Origin: Gordonia sediminis
Lineage (GTDB): Bacteria > Actinomycetota > Actinomycetes > Mycobacteriales > Mycobacteriaceae
Direction of reading: 5' to 3'
Length of the DNA: 64,000 nucleotides
NCBI GenBank assembly: GCA_004193205.1
Contig: RZUM01000004.1
Span: 124,001-188,000, forward strand
Of the stretch, positions 56,515 through 64,000 are shown in pieces. The translations under genes were made by a program, and so were the position numbers. The notes beneath the pieces are model-generated. The model was not told where the DNA came from. It saw only the letters and a list, made by a program, of their open reading frames with translations, and made no database searches. The first letter of the stretch is position 1. Each line of letters starts with the position of its first letter.

Positions 56515-57258
56515 TCAGCGGGTCCGGTCGCGCCGGAACCGCTGCATCGCCGATCCCGACGAGCGCGGAAGGTCGTCGTCGTCGGTCCCGCCACCGGGCG
56601 ACGACGCGTCGCCGACCCCCGACGGGTCCTGCGCCACGGCCCCAGGGGCCCCCGCCTCCTGACCCGCGCTCTGCTGGTCGAACATCTGCTGTTGGGCGGC
56701 GGCGACCTGTTCGGCGAGCACCGGCGGCAGGACGATCGGCAGTGCCTCGCGCGGAGGGTAGGGATCACGGCCCCGGCGCACCACCGTCTCGGCGAGCACC
56801 GCACGTGCCAGGCGGCCGAGTTCGTCGCGCGTCTCGGCCGGACCACTGGCCACGCAGCGCACCATCCACCGCGAACCGTCGACACCGATGAAACGATGGG
56901 CCGCGCCGGGCACCGACGCCACGACCTCACGACCCCAGTGACCGTCCTCGATCGACACCTGCGCGCCGCCGTCGCGCAGCGACGCCGCGAGTTCGGTGAC
57001 CACCTCGCGCCACAGTCCGGGCGACTTGGGGGCGGCAAAGGCGCTGACCCCGATGCGTCCGTGCGGGGTGATGAGGTAGACCGCCTCGGGCTGGTGATCC
57101 GGGGTCATCTCGACAGTGACCTGTCCGCCCTCGACCACGGGCACGAGCACCGAACCGAGGTCGAGGTGGGAGGTTTCGAGATCCTCGACGGGTGTCGCCA
57201 AGGAATCGACATCGTAGGGTCCCTGCGCGGAACCGATCGTCAGATCATCGTCTGCCAT
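56515..57258 (-). CDS. DUF3710 protein (Rv2696c-like)
   Basis: A 247-residue soluble protein of unknown function. The conserved core is about residues 12-175, including GPYDVDSLATP, GRIGVSAFAAPKS and FIGVDGSRWMVRC. The tail after 185 is Gln/Gly/Asp-rich and low-complexity. It follows dut on the same strand after 40 bases, as Rv2696c follows Rv2697c. Confidence 0.88.
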   Translation of the reverse strand: MADDDLTIGSAQGPYDVDSLATPVEDLETSHLDLGSVLVPVVEGGQVTVEMTPDHQPEAVYLITPHGRIGVSAFAAPKSPGLWREVVTELAASLRDGGAQVSIEDGHWGREVVASVPGAAHRFIGVDGSRWMVRCVASGPAETRDELGRLARAVLAETVVRRGRDPYPPREALPIVLPPVLAEQVAAAQQQMFDQQSAGQEAGAPGAVAQDPSGVGDASSPGGGTDDDDLPRSSGSAMQRFRRDRTR

Positions 57259-57298
57259 GTGGATGCTCCTTGGGTGTTCGCTCGCCGATGCGCATCGC

Positions 57299-57823
57299 TC
57301 AGGCGCCGCGCTCGAGGTCGGCCGCGGCCTCGGCGAGGATGGCGTGACCCCCGCTCGAGCCGTGGCCACCCGCCCCGCGACTGGTCTCGTCGAGTTCATC
57401 GACCTCGACGAACGACGGCAACTCCACCCGCTGCACGACCAGCTGGGCGATGCGGTCCCCGCGTGCGATGGTGATCGGCTCGGTGGGATCGAGGTTGATC
57501 AGGCACACCTTGATCTCACCGCGATAGCCGGCATCGATGGTGCCGGGGGTGTTGACGATGGACAGGCCCGCCCGGGCGGCCAGACCCGACCGCGGATGGA
57601 TCAGTCCGACCGTGCCGATCGGCAGGGCGATCGCGATACCGGTGCCGACGAGCTGGCGGCGTCCCGGCGGTAGTTCGAGGTCGATCGTCGAACACAGGTC
57701 GACGCCCGCGTCGCCGGGGTGTGCACGTGCGGGTAAAGGGATGTCTGGGTCGAGGCGACGAACCGCGATCGGTCCGATCGGCTCGGGCCGATCGGATCCC
57801 GCGGTGGAGGAAATCGGGGCCAC
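57299..57823 (-). CDS. dut: dUTP diphosphatase
   Basis: A 174-residue trimeric dUTPase. Motif 1 HPGDAGVDL, motif 2 [10 protein letters not shown], motif 3 [11 protein letters not shown] and motif 4 [10 protein letters not shown] are all present; the C-terminal Gly-rich motif 5 reads [14 protein letters not shown] start at 57823. It prevents uracil incorporation and makes dUMP for thymidylate synthesis. It is divergent from the DUF3093 gene, with 22 bases between starts. Confidence 0.95.
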   Translation of the reverse strand: MAPISSTAGSDRPEPIGPIAVRRLDPDIPLPARAHPGDAGVDLCSTIDLELPPGRRQLVGTGIAIALPIGTVGLIHPRSGLAARAGLSIVNTPGTIDAGYRGEIKVCLINLDPTEPITIARGDRIAQLVVQRVELPSFVEVDELDETSRGAGGHGSSGGHAILAEAAADLERGA

Positions 57824-57845
57824 GAGGGCAGACTACGCTGGTCCC

Positions 57846-58427
57846 GTGACACCCCAAGCATCACCCGACAATCCGGCCGGACCGCCCGCGGGAGACGACG
57901 ACGGACCCGGTCGTGACGCGGACCCCACGGGGCCAGAACGAGACTCGGGGTCCGACCGCTATCACGAACGCCTGGCCGTGCCGCTGTGGTGGTGGCTGGC
58001 CGCCGCGGTGCTGACCGGTGTGGTCGGCTACGAGATCCAGTTGTCGGCGCACCGTGCGGCGTGGAGTTGGGTGGGCTATGTCGCGGTCGGTCTGCTGTGC
58101 GTGTGGATGCTCTGGTCGCTCGGACGGAACACGGTTCGGGTCACCGCCGACCAGGAATTGCACGCCGGGCGCGCGCGGCTGCCCCGCGCGGTGATCTCGC
58201 GCGGCGCGACGATCCCCGCCACCGCGAAGAGCGCGGCGCTGGGCCGTCAGCTCGATCCGGCGGCCTTCCTCGTGCATCGGGCCTGGGTCAAGACCATGGT
58301 GTTGTTGGTACTCGACGATCCCGACGACCCCACCCCGTACTGGTTGGTGTCCACCCGCGATCCGGCGGGAGTCCTCGCCGCCCTCGACCTGCCTGATGCG
58401 GCGGCCGGGACGGGCGCCGAGGGCTGA
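57846..58427 (+). CDS. DUF3093 membrane protein (Rv2698-like)
   Basis: A 193-residue protein. The first ~40 residues are Asp/Gly/Pro-rich and probably disordered; two membrane segments follow (about 48-66 and 74-93, VPLWWWLAAAVLTGVVGYEI), then a soluble domain with ARLPRAVISRG and KTMVLLVLDDPDDPTPYWLVSTR. Family function unknown. The GTG start at 57846 is close to the divergent dut start, so the two promoters overlap. Confidence 0.87.
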   Translation: MTPQASPDNPAGPPAGDDDGPGRDADPTGPERDSGSDRYHERLAVPLWWWLAAAVLTGVVGYEIQLSAHRAAWSWVGYVAVGLLCVWMLWSLGRNTVRVTADQELHAGRARLPRAVISRGATIPATAKSAALGRQLDPAAFLVHRAWVKTMVLLVLDDPDDPTPYWLVSTRDPAGVLAALDLPDAAAGTGAEG

Positions 58428-58460
58428 GAAGCCCTCGGCCGGTGCCGGTGGTGCCGCCTT

Positions 58461-58760
58461 CTAGGCGCAGTCCACGCAAATCATCGAGTTCCCGTTCTGA
58501 CGGGCAAGACGACTGCGGTGGTAGACGAGAAAACAGCTGGTGCAGGTAAACTCGTCGGCCTGCTTCGGGATGACGCGAACCGACAACTCCTCACCGGAGA
58601 GATCGGCGCCGGGCAGTTCGAAGGACTCCGCGGTATCGCCCTCGTCGACATCGACAGCCGACGACTGCGCTTCGCTGCGTCGTGCCTTCAGCTCCTCGAG
58701 GGAGTCCTCGTTGAGGTCCTCGGTCTCCGTGCGTCGTGGCGCGTCGTAATCAGTAGCCAT
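58461..58760 (-). CDS. DUF4193 small protein (Rv2699c-like)
   Basis: A 99-residue acidic protein with a C-terminal zinc-ribbon-like motif: CTSCFLVYHRSRLA then MICVDC. It begins MATDYDAPRR, typical of the family found across actinobacteria. Function unknown; the CxxC pairs suggest zinc binding. The gene is divergent from the LytR_C gene across a 455-base gap. Confidence 0.9.
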   Translation of the reverse strand: MATDYDAPRRTETEDLNEDSLEELKARRSEAQSSAVDVDEGDTAESFELPGADLSGEELSVRVIPKQADEFTCTSCFLVYHRSRLARQNGNSMICVDCA

Positions 58761-59215
58761 TGTGTGCCTTACCTTGTTGAGAGTGTGAGGGGCGCTCTCG
58801 GATGCCGGCTGGTGGCCGGGCAATCGCAGGGTGCGCGGCCCGCCGGGATTGTCTTGCCGGCGGCGTCACTACAACGTCATGACCGGCGCGCTTCGTTACC
58901 CAGGGGCCCCGCCGATCGGTGTGATTCTCATCACATCCGACAGGCAGGCCCTCCGACCGTTTCGGAGGGCGGGCGCCCGAAGCTTAGTGCACCGGCGTGG
59001 CCGGGTCAACGACAAGTCTGCGGCAAACATTCCCCGTGGTCGCTACAACGCCCCGACCAGCACCAACGCCGGCGACATGGCGTGTATCGACGCCGAGGGG
59101 AATCGACGTCGATCGGCCGCGATGCCGTGTGTCGCGGCCCGCCTACGCAGGAGCGCACCGGCCACCCTCTACAGTGGGCGGCAAGATCGGGCGTCGGAGA
59201 AGGAGCCAGTTCACG
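58761..59215. other. Gene-free divergent interval
   Basis: I see no credible gene in these 455 bases. It contains a perfect 8-bp hairpin, CCCTCCGA-CCGTT-TCGGAGGG at 58949-58969, and should hold the promoters of the divergent DUF4193 and LytR_C genes. I cannot pick clear -35 and -10 boxes. Confidence 0.5.
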
Positions 59216-59932
59216 GTGGTGTCGCAGATAACCGCGGGATCGGCGGTCGATGACAAGGGCCGCCCGTTCCGGCGCCGTCGCCCTCGCCCCGCCATCATTG
59301 CCGCCGTCGTGCTGCTGCTGGCCGGCATGGCCGTCTGGGTCGTCGCCCTCAAGGACACCGGCCCGGCCGGTAGACCCATCGACTGCAACCAACCGACCGC
59401 CGCCACCGCGTCCGAGTCCGAGTCCGCGGAACCTGCCGGGGCCCCGACCGCTGCCGCGGCCGCGCCACCCACACTGACCTCCGTCAGCCGCGACGAGATG
59501 CTGAAGGTGACGCCCGCGGCGCTGTCGACCTTCCAGGTGCGCGTGCTCAACGCGTCGTCGCAGCGCGGCGCGGCGCGATCGGTATCCGACGATCTGACCG
59601 CGCAGGGATTCGCCCCGGTGCCCGACACCCCCTACGCCGACGACCCCGTCTACCCCAACAGCGACCTCGCATGTGTCGCGCAGATCCGCTTCGGTCCCGC
59701 GGGTCAGGCGGGGGCGGCCTCGGTCTGGGTGGCGATCCCGTGCGCGCAGCTCATCGACGACGGCCGCCGGGGCACCAGCGTCGACGTCGCTCTCGGCGAG
59801 TACTACGAGGCCCGCGAGCAGTCGCAGGATCAGCAGGCGACACTCGCCGCACTCCGGTCGGCCGACCCCAGGAATCCGCAGACCGGTGCCGATCCGACGC
59901 TGGTCGCGGCAGTGCACGCGGCACCCTGCTGA
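59216..59932 (+). CDS. cei: Membrane-anchored LytR_C domain protein (Cei/Rv2700-like)
   Basis: A protein of about 238 residues: a basic N-terminus (RPFRRRRPRP), one membrane segment (IIAAVVLLLAGMAVWVVAL), an Ala/Thr/Pro linker, then a LytR_C-type extracellular domain with FQVRVLNASSQRGAARSVSDDL. Rv2700 (cei) is linked to cell-envelope integrity in M. tuberculosis (recalled). The GTG at 59216 (or 59219) is 11 bases from AAGGAG. Confidence 0.88.
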   Translation: MVSQITAGSAVDDKGRPFRRRRPRPAIIAAVVLLLAGMAVWVVALKDTGPAGRPIDCNQPTAATASESESAEPAGAPTAAAAAPPTLTSVSRDEMLKVTPAALSTFQVRVLNASSQRGAARSVSDDLTAQGFAPVPDTPYADDPVYPNSDLACVAQIRFGPAGQAGAASVWVAIPCAQLIDDGRRGTSVDVALGEYYEAREQSQDQQATLAALRSADPRNPQTGADPTLVAAVHAAPC

Positions 59933-60045
59933 TCTGTTCGGCCTGAGCGGCGCCCTTGATCTGTCCGGCCCGATTCTGACCGGCCTGAACTGTCCGGGCC
60001 GACCGGGTCGGTTCACCCGCCGGGCCGGTCTCCCGAGAGATCGGT

Positions 60046-60939
60046 TCAGACCGACGTGGACATGGGTCGCCGCGCGTCGAGTTCGTCGAGCATCCCGATG
60101 AAGGCGTCGGCGATACCCGGCGCGACCGCGATGGTCGGATGGCCGTCGGACGAGCGCGAGTCCGGCGGCGGCGTGACGACCCGGGCCCCCGCCTCGGCGG
60201 CGATGAGTCCCCCAGCCGCCCAGTCCCAGGGACTCAGGCCGTGCTCGAAGTGGGCGTCGACCGCGCCGCTCGCGACCATGCACAGGTCGAGGGCCGCCGC
60301 ACCGATCCGGCGGATGTCCCGTACCCGCGGTAGCAACTCGGCGATGATGGCGCCCTGCGCCGCGCGACGTCGCGCGTCGTAAGAGAAGCCGGTCGCCACC
60401 AACGCCAGATCGACCGAATCGATTCGGTTACAGCACATCGGTGTTCGCCCCTGACCGGTGTCGATGAAGGCGCCACCGCCGAGCGCGGCCGAGTAGGTGA
60501 TCGCGCGCGCGACGTCGACCACCGCTCCCGCGACCGACTGCCCGTCCACCTGGGCGGCGACCGACACGGCGTAGGCGGGCACCCCGTACATGAAGTTCAC
60601 GGTGCCGTCGATGGGATCGATCACCCACCGCACCCCGGATGGGACCCGGACCGAGCCTCCGGCCTCCTCGCCGAGGATCTCGTCGTCGGGACGACGTGCG
60701 CTCAACTCCGAGCGGATCAGCTGCTCGGTCTCGGTGTCCGCCAGGGTCACCGGGTCGGTCGGTGTCGACTTCACGCTGACCGCGGCCGCACCCGCGGTAC
60801 CCGCGGCCACCGATCGCGGGTCGTGACCGGGTTGCGGGCCGAACAGTTCTGGTCGGCGGGTACGGACATGGTCTGCTGCTCGTTGCGCCACCTCGATGGC
60901 GACTCGCTCGAGTTCGTCGGGCCCCGGATCGTTGTGCAC
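60046..60939 (-). CDS. suhB: Inositol-1-monophosphatase SuhB-like
   Basis: A 297-residue Mg-dependent phosphatase that makes myo-inositol for phosphatidylinositol mannosides and mycothiol. WVIDPIDGTVNFMYG holds the metal-binding Asp-Pro-Ile-Asp-Gly motif, and SPWDWAAGGLIAAEAGA the second motif; EEAGG supplies the first Glu pair. GTG at 60939 is the likely start; longer frames to 61029 exist but lack homology. It matches Rv2701c. Confidence 0.92.
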   Translation of the reverse strand: MHNDPGPDELERVAIEVAQRAADHVRTRRPELFGPQPGHDPRSVAAGTAGAAAVSVKSTPTDPVTLADTETEQLIRSELSARRPDDEILGEEAGGSVRVPSGVRWVIDPIDGTVNFMYGVPAYAVSVAAQVDGQSVAGAVVDVARAITYSAALGGGAFIDTGQGRTPMCCNRIDSVDLALVATGFSYDARRRAAQGAIIAELLPRVRDIRRIGAAALDLCMVASGAVDAHFEHGLSPWDWAAGGLIAAEAGARVVTPPPDSRSSDGHPTIAVAPGIADAFIGMLDELDARRPMSTSV

Positions 60940-61095
60940 GCCCTCATGTCTACACACCGCAGCCAGCCCCGGCCACGCAGGACCGGCACGCCACCCGCGC
61001 CCAGAACTTTGCGTGGTGCCCAGCATCACGCCGCAAGCCTGGATAGCCTATGAGCGCAGCAGTTCCGATTGGTCCGGACCAGAGAGGACGCCGAC

Positions 61096-61890
61096 ATGAC
61101 CGTTGCCGAGGAGACGAGCGCGACCCCACCTGCCACCCCGACGAATGTCGCCTTCGGCGTCGACGTCGGCGGCTCGGGAATCAAGGGCGGCATCGTCGAC
61201 CTGGACACCGGAGAACTCGTCGGCGATAGGTTCAAGGTGCTCACCCCCAAGCCGGCGACCCCCGCCGCGGTGGCCGACGGGGTTGCCGAGGTGGTGGCGC
61301 ATTTCGACTGGGACGGACCGGTCGGCATCACGCTGCCCGGTGTGGTCACCGATGGCATCATGCGGACCGCGGCCAACATCGACAAGGGATGGATCGGCAC
61401 CGACGTCTACGAGCTGTTCAGCTCGCACCTGGGCGGTCGGCAGGTCTCGGTGCTCAACGACGCCGACGCCGCGGGGATGGCCGAGGACCGCTACGGCGGT
61501 GGCTCGGAAGCCGACGGCGTGGTGATGCTGCTGACCCTGGGCACCGGGATCGGTTCGGCGATCCTCATCAACGGCACTCTGGTCCCCAACACCGAACTCG
61601 GACACATGATCATCGACGGGAAGGAAGCCGAACACCAGGCGTCGTCGAAGGTCAAGGAGGACAAGGACTGGTCCTACGAGAAGTGGACGAGCAAGCTGTC
61701 GAAGGTCCTCGAGGCCTACGAGGCGCTGTTCTGGCCCAAGGTCTTCATCGTCGGCGGCGGGATCAGCCGCAAGGCCGACAAATGGATTCCGATGCTCACC
61801 AACAAGACCCCGGTGGTCGCCGCGACATTGCGTAACACCGCGGGCATCGTCGGCGCCGCGATGGCCGTCGACGCCGGCCTGCGCACCTGA
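61096..61890 (+). CDS. ppgK: Polyphosphate glucokinase
   Basis: A 264-residue ROK-family kinase that phosphorylates glucose with polyphosphate or ATP. Phosphate motif [12 protein letters not shown] is near residues 16-27; [15 protein letters not shown] holds the catalytic Asp region, and [11 protein letters not shown] and TELGHMI follow. The ATG at 61096 follows AGAGGAC. Position matches Rv2702, next to sigA. Confidence 0.94.
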   Translation: MTVAEETSATPPATPTNVAFGVDVGGSGIKGGIVDLDTGELVGDRFKVLTPKPATPAAVADGVAEVVAHFDWDGPVGITLPGVVTDGIMRTAANIDKGWIGTDVYELFSSHLGGRQVSVLNDADAAGMAEDRYGGGSEADGVVMLLTLGTGIGSAILINGTLVPNTELGHMIIDGKEAEHQASSKVKEDKDWSYEKWTSKLSKVLEAYEALFWPKVFIVGGGISRKADKWIPMLTNKTPVVAATLRNTAGIVGAAMAVDAGLRT

Positions 61891-61939
61891 CGCCGAACCG
61901 GTCGCCGTCGCGGCTCCGGCACCCCTATTGACCTGGTCT

Positions 61940-61972
61940 TTGACACATCTAGGGATCCGATGTCGTTACAAT
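61940..61972 (+). promoter_or_regulatory. Candidate sigA promoter
   Basis: A TACAAT -10 hexamer at 61967-61972 lies about 100 bases before the sigA start. The best -35, TTGACA at 61940-61945, is separated from it by 21 bases, longer than the usual 17. Another TTGACC lies at 61928. The -10 may act alone, as in many actinobacterial promoters. Confidence 0.5.
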
Positions 61973-62071
61973 GGTCCACACCGGTCATCACGCACCGAGA
62001 AAATCAGCCCTGACCCGCGTCGGCGTATGCCGCCGTGAGAGTTGCACAGAGTCAGTTCCGAAAGGTTGTAC

Positions 62072-63517
62072 GTGGCAGCCACCCAGACCCATCAGGCAGA
62101 CGTCGACGAATCGGCAGACGCGACGACCGCCACGGAGAACGCGCCGATCAAGAGGACCGCCAAGAAGGCCGCCAAAAAGGCGACCGCTCGCAAGGCGACC
62201 GCGAAGAAGACGGCGAAGAAGGCCACCAAGAAGGCCGCGAAGCCCGCGGGCGCGGGCGACGACGCCGAGGTCGACGAGAACCTCGATGACGACGACACGG
62301 TGTCGATCGATGACATCGACGACGCCGACGTCGAACTCGACGATGACGTCGAACTCGACGACGACGACGATCTGACCGTCGACGACGAGGATGACGATTC
62401 GTCCGACGACGAGGACGACACCGACGAGTCCGACGAGACCGAGGAATCGGAGTCGACCCCCGCCGTCGCCGCCAAGCCCGCCGCGCCCAAGGAGAAGGAC
62501 GTTCCCGCGCCCAAGGAGAAGTCCGCCGGCGACTTCGTCTGGGACGAGGAGGAGTCCGAGGCCCTACGTCAGGCCCGCAAGGACGCCGAACTCACCGCGT
62601 CCGCCGACTCGGTACGCGCCTACCTCAAGCAGATCGGCAAGGTCGCGCTGCTCAACGCCGAGGAAGAGGTCGAACTGGCCAAGCGCATCGAGGCCGGTCT
62701 GTACGCGACCGAGCGGATGCGCCGGATCATGGAGTCGGGCGAGAAGCTCAGCACCGCGCAGAAGCGCGACCTGAACTGGATCTCTCGTGACGGCAACCGC
62801 GCCAAGAACCATTTGCTCGAGGCCAACCTGCGTCTGGTGGTCTCGCTGGCCAAGCGATACACCGGACGCGGTATGGCTTTCCTGGACCTGATCCAGGAGG
62901 GCAACCTCGGTCTGATCCGCGCCGTCGAGAAGTTCGACTACACCAAGGGTTACAAGTTCTCCACGTATGCCACCTGGTGGATCCGGCAGGCGATCACCCG
63001 AGCGATGGCCGACCAGGCGCGCACCATCCGTATCCCGGTGCACATGGTCGAGGTCATCAACAAGCTCGGCCGCATCCAGCGTGAGTTGCTCCAGGACCTC
63101 GGCCGCGAGCCGACCCCCGAGGAACTCGCCAAGGAGATGGACATCACCCCGGAGAAGGTGCTGGAGATACAGCAGTACGCCCGGGAACCTATCTCGCTGG
63201 ACCAGACCATCGGCGACGAGGGCGACAGCCAGCTCGGTGACTTCATCGAGGACTCCGAAGCTGTCGTCGCGGTCGACGCGGTCAGCTTCACGCTGCTGCA
63301 GGATCAGCTGCAGTCGGTGCTCGAGACCCTCTCCGAACGCGAGGCCGGCGTGGTCCGCTTGCGCTTCGGCCTCACCGACGGCCAGCCGCGCACGCTCGAC
63401 GAGATCGGTCAGGTCTACGGCGTGACCCGTGAGCGTATCCGTCAGATCGAGTCGAAGACGATGTCCAAGCTGCGTCACCCGAGCCGGTCCCAGGTTCTGC
63501 GCGACTATCTGGACTGA
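62072..63517 (+). CDS. sigA: Principal RNA polymerase sigma factor SigA
   Basis: A 481-residue sigma-70. A GTG start at 62072 follows GAAAGG. Residues 27-58 are Lys/Ala-rich and 62-128 strongly acidic, then region 1.2 ([12 protein letters not shown], 179-190), region 2 ([18 protein letters not shown] and [10 protein letters not shown]), region 3 and region 4.2 ([12 protein letters not shown], about 451-462) are all intact. It recognises housekeeping promoters. Length and neighbourhood match Rv2703. Confidence 0.97.
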   Translation: MAATQTHQADVDESADATTATENAPIKRTAKKAAKKATARKATAKKTAKKATKKAAKPAGAGDDAEVDENLDDDDTVSIDDIDDADVELDDDVELDDDDDLTVDDEDDDSSDDEDDTDESDETEESESTPAVAAKPAAPKEKDVPAPKEKSAGDFVWDEEESEALRQARKDAELTASADSVRAYLKQIGKVALLNAEEEVELAKRIEAGLYATERMRRIMESGEKLSTAQKRDLNWISRDGNRAKNHLLEANLRLVVSLAKRYTGRGMAFLDLIQEGNLGLIRAVEKFDYTKGYKFSTYATWWIRQAITRAMADQARTIRIPVHMVEVINKLGRIQRELLQDLGREPTPEELAKEMDITPEKVLEIQQYAREPISLDQTIGDEGDSQLGDFIEDSEAVVAVDAVSFTLLQDQLQSVLETLSEREAGVVRLRFGLTDGQPRTLDEIGQVYGVTRERIRQIESKTMSKLRHPSRSQVLRDYLD

Positions 63518-63589
63518 GGGCCGGCCCGGCCGTAGTTCATGCGATCCCGACGCCGTCGGTGTCGGTGAAACAGGCCGGGCTCCCGTTCC

Positions 63590-64000
63590 CTATGTGGAAG
63601 CCGTTTCCAGGTTGGACTTCAGGTTGCGCAGCGCCTTCGCAAGTGCCGTGCGCATGGAGTTCATGAGAATCGGCGACAAGGGCTTCATGACCGTGGGCAG
63701 TGAGATGTCGTAGGCGATGGCGACTCTCGAGCCTTCCGCCCGGGACTCAAAGGTGATTCGCTCTTTGACATCCAGGGGCCCGGATTTGACCTTCTTGCCG
63801 AATACTCCATTCGGCTCGTATTCCGTGACCGTCCCGGTCCACTTCATGGTCACACCCATCAGCCGGATTGTCCCCTTTGCGGTGGTTCCCATACCCACCG
63901 GCCCGGGGGAAGTCTGCTGCGACTCCGGGAAGGGCTGCCAATCGGGCCAGTTGCTCGGATCCGTGGTGTAGACGAACGCTTTGTCCACCGCGCAGTTGAT
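63590..64000 (-). CDS. SRPBCC (polyketide-cyclase-like) protein, 5' end outside window
   Basis: The C-terminal ~136 codons of a START-like fold protein: DKAFVYTTDPSNWPDWQPFP follows what looks like the usual N-terminal strand read at the window edge (INCAV). Central GTTAKGTIRLMGVTMKWTGTVTEYEP and the long final helix fit the family. Such proteins bind small hydrophobic ligands; the function is unknown. It is convergent with sigA, 72 bases between stops. The start lies beyond 64000. Confidence 0.8.
   Translation of the reverse strand: MNCAVDKAFVYTTDPSNWPDWQPFPESQQTSPGPVGMGTTAKGTIRLMGVTMKWTGTVTEYEPNGVFGKKVKSGPLDVKERITFESRAEGSRVAIAYDISLPTVMKPLSPILMNSMRTALAKALRNLKSNLETAST

Noticed and set aside
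58949-58969. Intrinsic terminator
   Set aside because: The 8-bp hairpin lies upstream of two divergent genes rather than after a gene and has no T-run.
59006-60283. A 425-codon minus-strand frame
   Set aside because: It spans antisense of cei and part of suhB in another frame; no family motif.

Overview
The window is high-GC actinobacterial chromosome from a member of the Mycobacteriales. I infer a Gordonia-like genus. The main evidence is the right half (about 36.2-63.5 kb), whose gene order follows the Mycobacterium tuberculosis block from Rv2669 to Rv2703 almost gene for gene: GNAT, zapE, RibD-like reductase, secreted alpha/beta hydrolase, aftC, msrB, hemQ, hemY/cgoX, hemE, DUF3000, ribonuclease D, dxs, TrmA-like methylase, APC permease, two TrkA subunits, DUF3159, OB-fold protein, hydrolase, DUF3710, dut, DUF3093, DUF4193, LytR_C protein, suhB, ppgK and sigA. 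The Rv numbers are recalled; no search was run.

The left half (1-36 kb) is more variable. It opens with a 5-oxoprolinase cut by the window edge, a DUF4386 membrane protein, and a modular protein that combines a 'TAGNxAV' leader motif, a peptidoglycan-binding domain and a Bacillus Tgl-like transglutaminase domain, coupled by ATGA overlap to an unknown small protein. Next come carbohydrate genes (glgX, divergent from a three-domain OtsB1-type HAD / trehalose-phosphatase / GH65 fusion), an HNH-endonuclease remnant and a two-gene ABC exporter. An operon of acyl-CoA synthetase, 2-oxoacid dehydrogenase E1alpha, E1beta and E2, and a free acyl carrier protein follows, with an odd 24-bp tandem duplication at one junction.

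At 20.0-26.0 kb (minus strand) lies a tightly coupled group 3b-type [NiFe]-hydrogenase operon: CBS-BON protein, Fe-S beta subunit, cyclic-nucleotide-binding protein, flavin gamma subunit, small and large subunits, and a maturation protease that reads in frame without a stop into a DUF1918 protein. Upstream are a decayed methyltransferase gene and an intact formylglycine-generating enzyme gene with no sulfatase in sight.

At 27.9-36.2 kb is a putative carboxylic-acid catabolic cluster: cyclase-family hydrolase, acyl-CoA ligase, PEP-mutase/isocitrate-lyase-like enzyme, APH-type phosphotransferase, acyl-CoA dehydrogenase, SnoaL-like protein, TetR regulator and AhpD/CMD-like protein. Two near-identical 19-bp palindromes, one before the cyclase gene and one between tetR and the AhpD-like gene, each downstream of a TTGACA, point to one TetR regulon covering the cluster.

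The conserved right half holds the coproporphyrin-dependent heme branch (hemE, cgoX, hemQ), isoprenoid entry (dxs), cell-wall arabinan synthesis (aftC), K+ uptake regulation (TrkA pair), nucleotide hygiene (dut), polyphosphate glucokinase and the principal sigma factor. Two related families of palindromic repeats lie between convergent gene pairs at 30.5 and 42.1 kb. I found no tRNA, rRNA, CRISPR array or insertion sequence.
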